64,000 nucleotides of DNA, taken from NCBI GenBank assembly GCA_017512705.1, contig JAFWEX010000072.1:1-64000 (forward strand). The letters run 5' to 3'. The translations under genes and the position numbers were made by a program. Below, piece after piece: positions 63,586 to 64,000 of the stretch (position 1 is the first letter of the stretch; the number at the start of each line of letters is the position of its first letter). The stretch is from Paenibacillus sp. (lineage in GTDB: Bacteria > Bacillota > Bacilli > Paenibacillales > Paenibacillaceae). Under the pieces are notes generated by a model. That model saw only the letters and a list, made by a program, of their open reading frames with translations, did no database searches and had not been told where the DNA came from.

Positions 63586-64000
63586 ATGCGAAAAATGAAC
63601 CTATGGCTTTTCACTGCTATTTTGCTGATCGCTGCGCTGGGAATCCGATATTTACTCCCTGAGCATACAGCACCTCAACAGGCAGTTCAGAACAACACTC
63701 CGGCAGAGGAAAACGCAATGCCGACCTTCAGTAACAATACTGTGAAATACGGCAGTTACGGCCAGGATGTATATGAACTTCAGGGCCGCCTGAAGTATTT
63801 GGGTTTCTACAATGGCAAAATCGATAGTAATTTTGGTAGCAAAACGCTCAAATCAGTGAAATGGTTCCAAGCTGAATTTGGAATGAAGGTAGACGGCGTG
63901 GTTGGAGCAAAAACAAAATTGAAGCTGTACAATGCCAGCACCAAGTGGTCACCTACAGAACCCCCTTTGCATAAAGGCGGATCTAGCGGAGGCGGAAGTG
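63586..64000 (+). CDS. sleB: Spore cortex-lytic enzyme SleB-like, N-terminal part
   Basis: Starts at ATG 63586 (GAAAGGTAG upstream) and runs off the window; 138 residues are seen. A signal/anchor helix (about 5-24) is followed by a peptidoglycan-binding module: VKYGSYGQDVYELQGRLKYLGFYNGKID, then KWFQAEFGMKVDGVVGAKTKLKLY. A Gly/Ser-rich linker begins before the edge. This is the SleB layout (PG_binding_1 then hydrolase_2 domain), and the SigG-like promoter fits. The catalytic domain is outside the window, so SleB is likely but not proven. Confidence 0.75.
   Translation, partial: MRKMNLWLFTAILLIAALGIRYLLPEHTAPQQAVQNNTPAEENAMPTFSNNTVKYGSYGQDVYELQGRLKYLGFYNGKIDSNFGSKTLKSVKWFQAEFGMKVDGVVGAKTKLKLYNASTKWSPTEPPLHKGGSSGGGS

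Overview
The window is a contiguous core-genome segment of an endospore-forming, flagellated Bacillota bacterium. The gene order, the Bacillus-type chemotaxis set (CheC, CheD, FliY), PolC, RNase J, dipicolinate synthase, SpoIIIE/FtsK and SleB all point to Bacillales. The frequent TTG starts, the short EF-Ts and the archaeal-type prolyl-tRNA synthetase fit Paenibacillus or a close relative; the genus is an inference. Nearly everything is on the + strand, with no rRNA, tRNA, CRISPR array, insertion sequence or prophage.

Region 1 (1-25362) is most of a fla/che operon. It runs from the tail of fliJ through a MotE/YlxF-like protein, fliK, flgD, a TIGR02530-type protein, flgE/flgG, swrD/flbD, fliL, fliM, fliY, cheY, fliO, fliP, fliQ, fliR, flhB, flhA, flhF, flhG, cheB, cheA, cheW, cheC, cheD, an unknown membrane protein, sigD, fapA and three poorly known genes, ending at an intrinsic terminator. 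It encodes hook-length control, hook assembly, the switch complex, the type III export gate, polar-placement GTPases and the adaptation system.

Region 2 (25363-34312) holds translation and envelope genes: rpsB, tsf, pyrH, frr, uppS, cdsA, dxr, rseP, proS. Region 3 (34464-46255) holds polC and the rimP-nusA-rnpM-ylxQ-infB-rbfA-nrnA-truB operon. Region 4 (46320-53027) holds ribF, rpsO, pnp, a YlxY-type deacetylase homologue, an M16 peptidase and dut.

Region 5 (53142-64000) mixes sporulation and housekeeping genes: dpaA-dpaB, dapG, dapA, an RNase J, a ClpP-like protein with a YlzJ-like partner, ftsK/spoIIIE and the start of a SleB-like gene. Sporulation sigma-type promoters can be read by eye upstream of the deacetylase (SigE-like), dpaA (SigK-like) and sleB (SigG-like).

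I see no clearly new multi-gene system. The items most worth a second look are untranslated leaders (rpsB, rimP, rpsO, dapG, RNase J, and the rimP-nusA gap), the gap where asd sits in Bacillus subtilis, the uncharacterised genes around sigD, and an RNase J with J2-like sequence but an intact catalytic motif.
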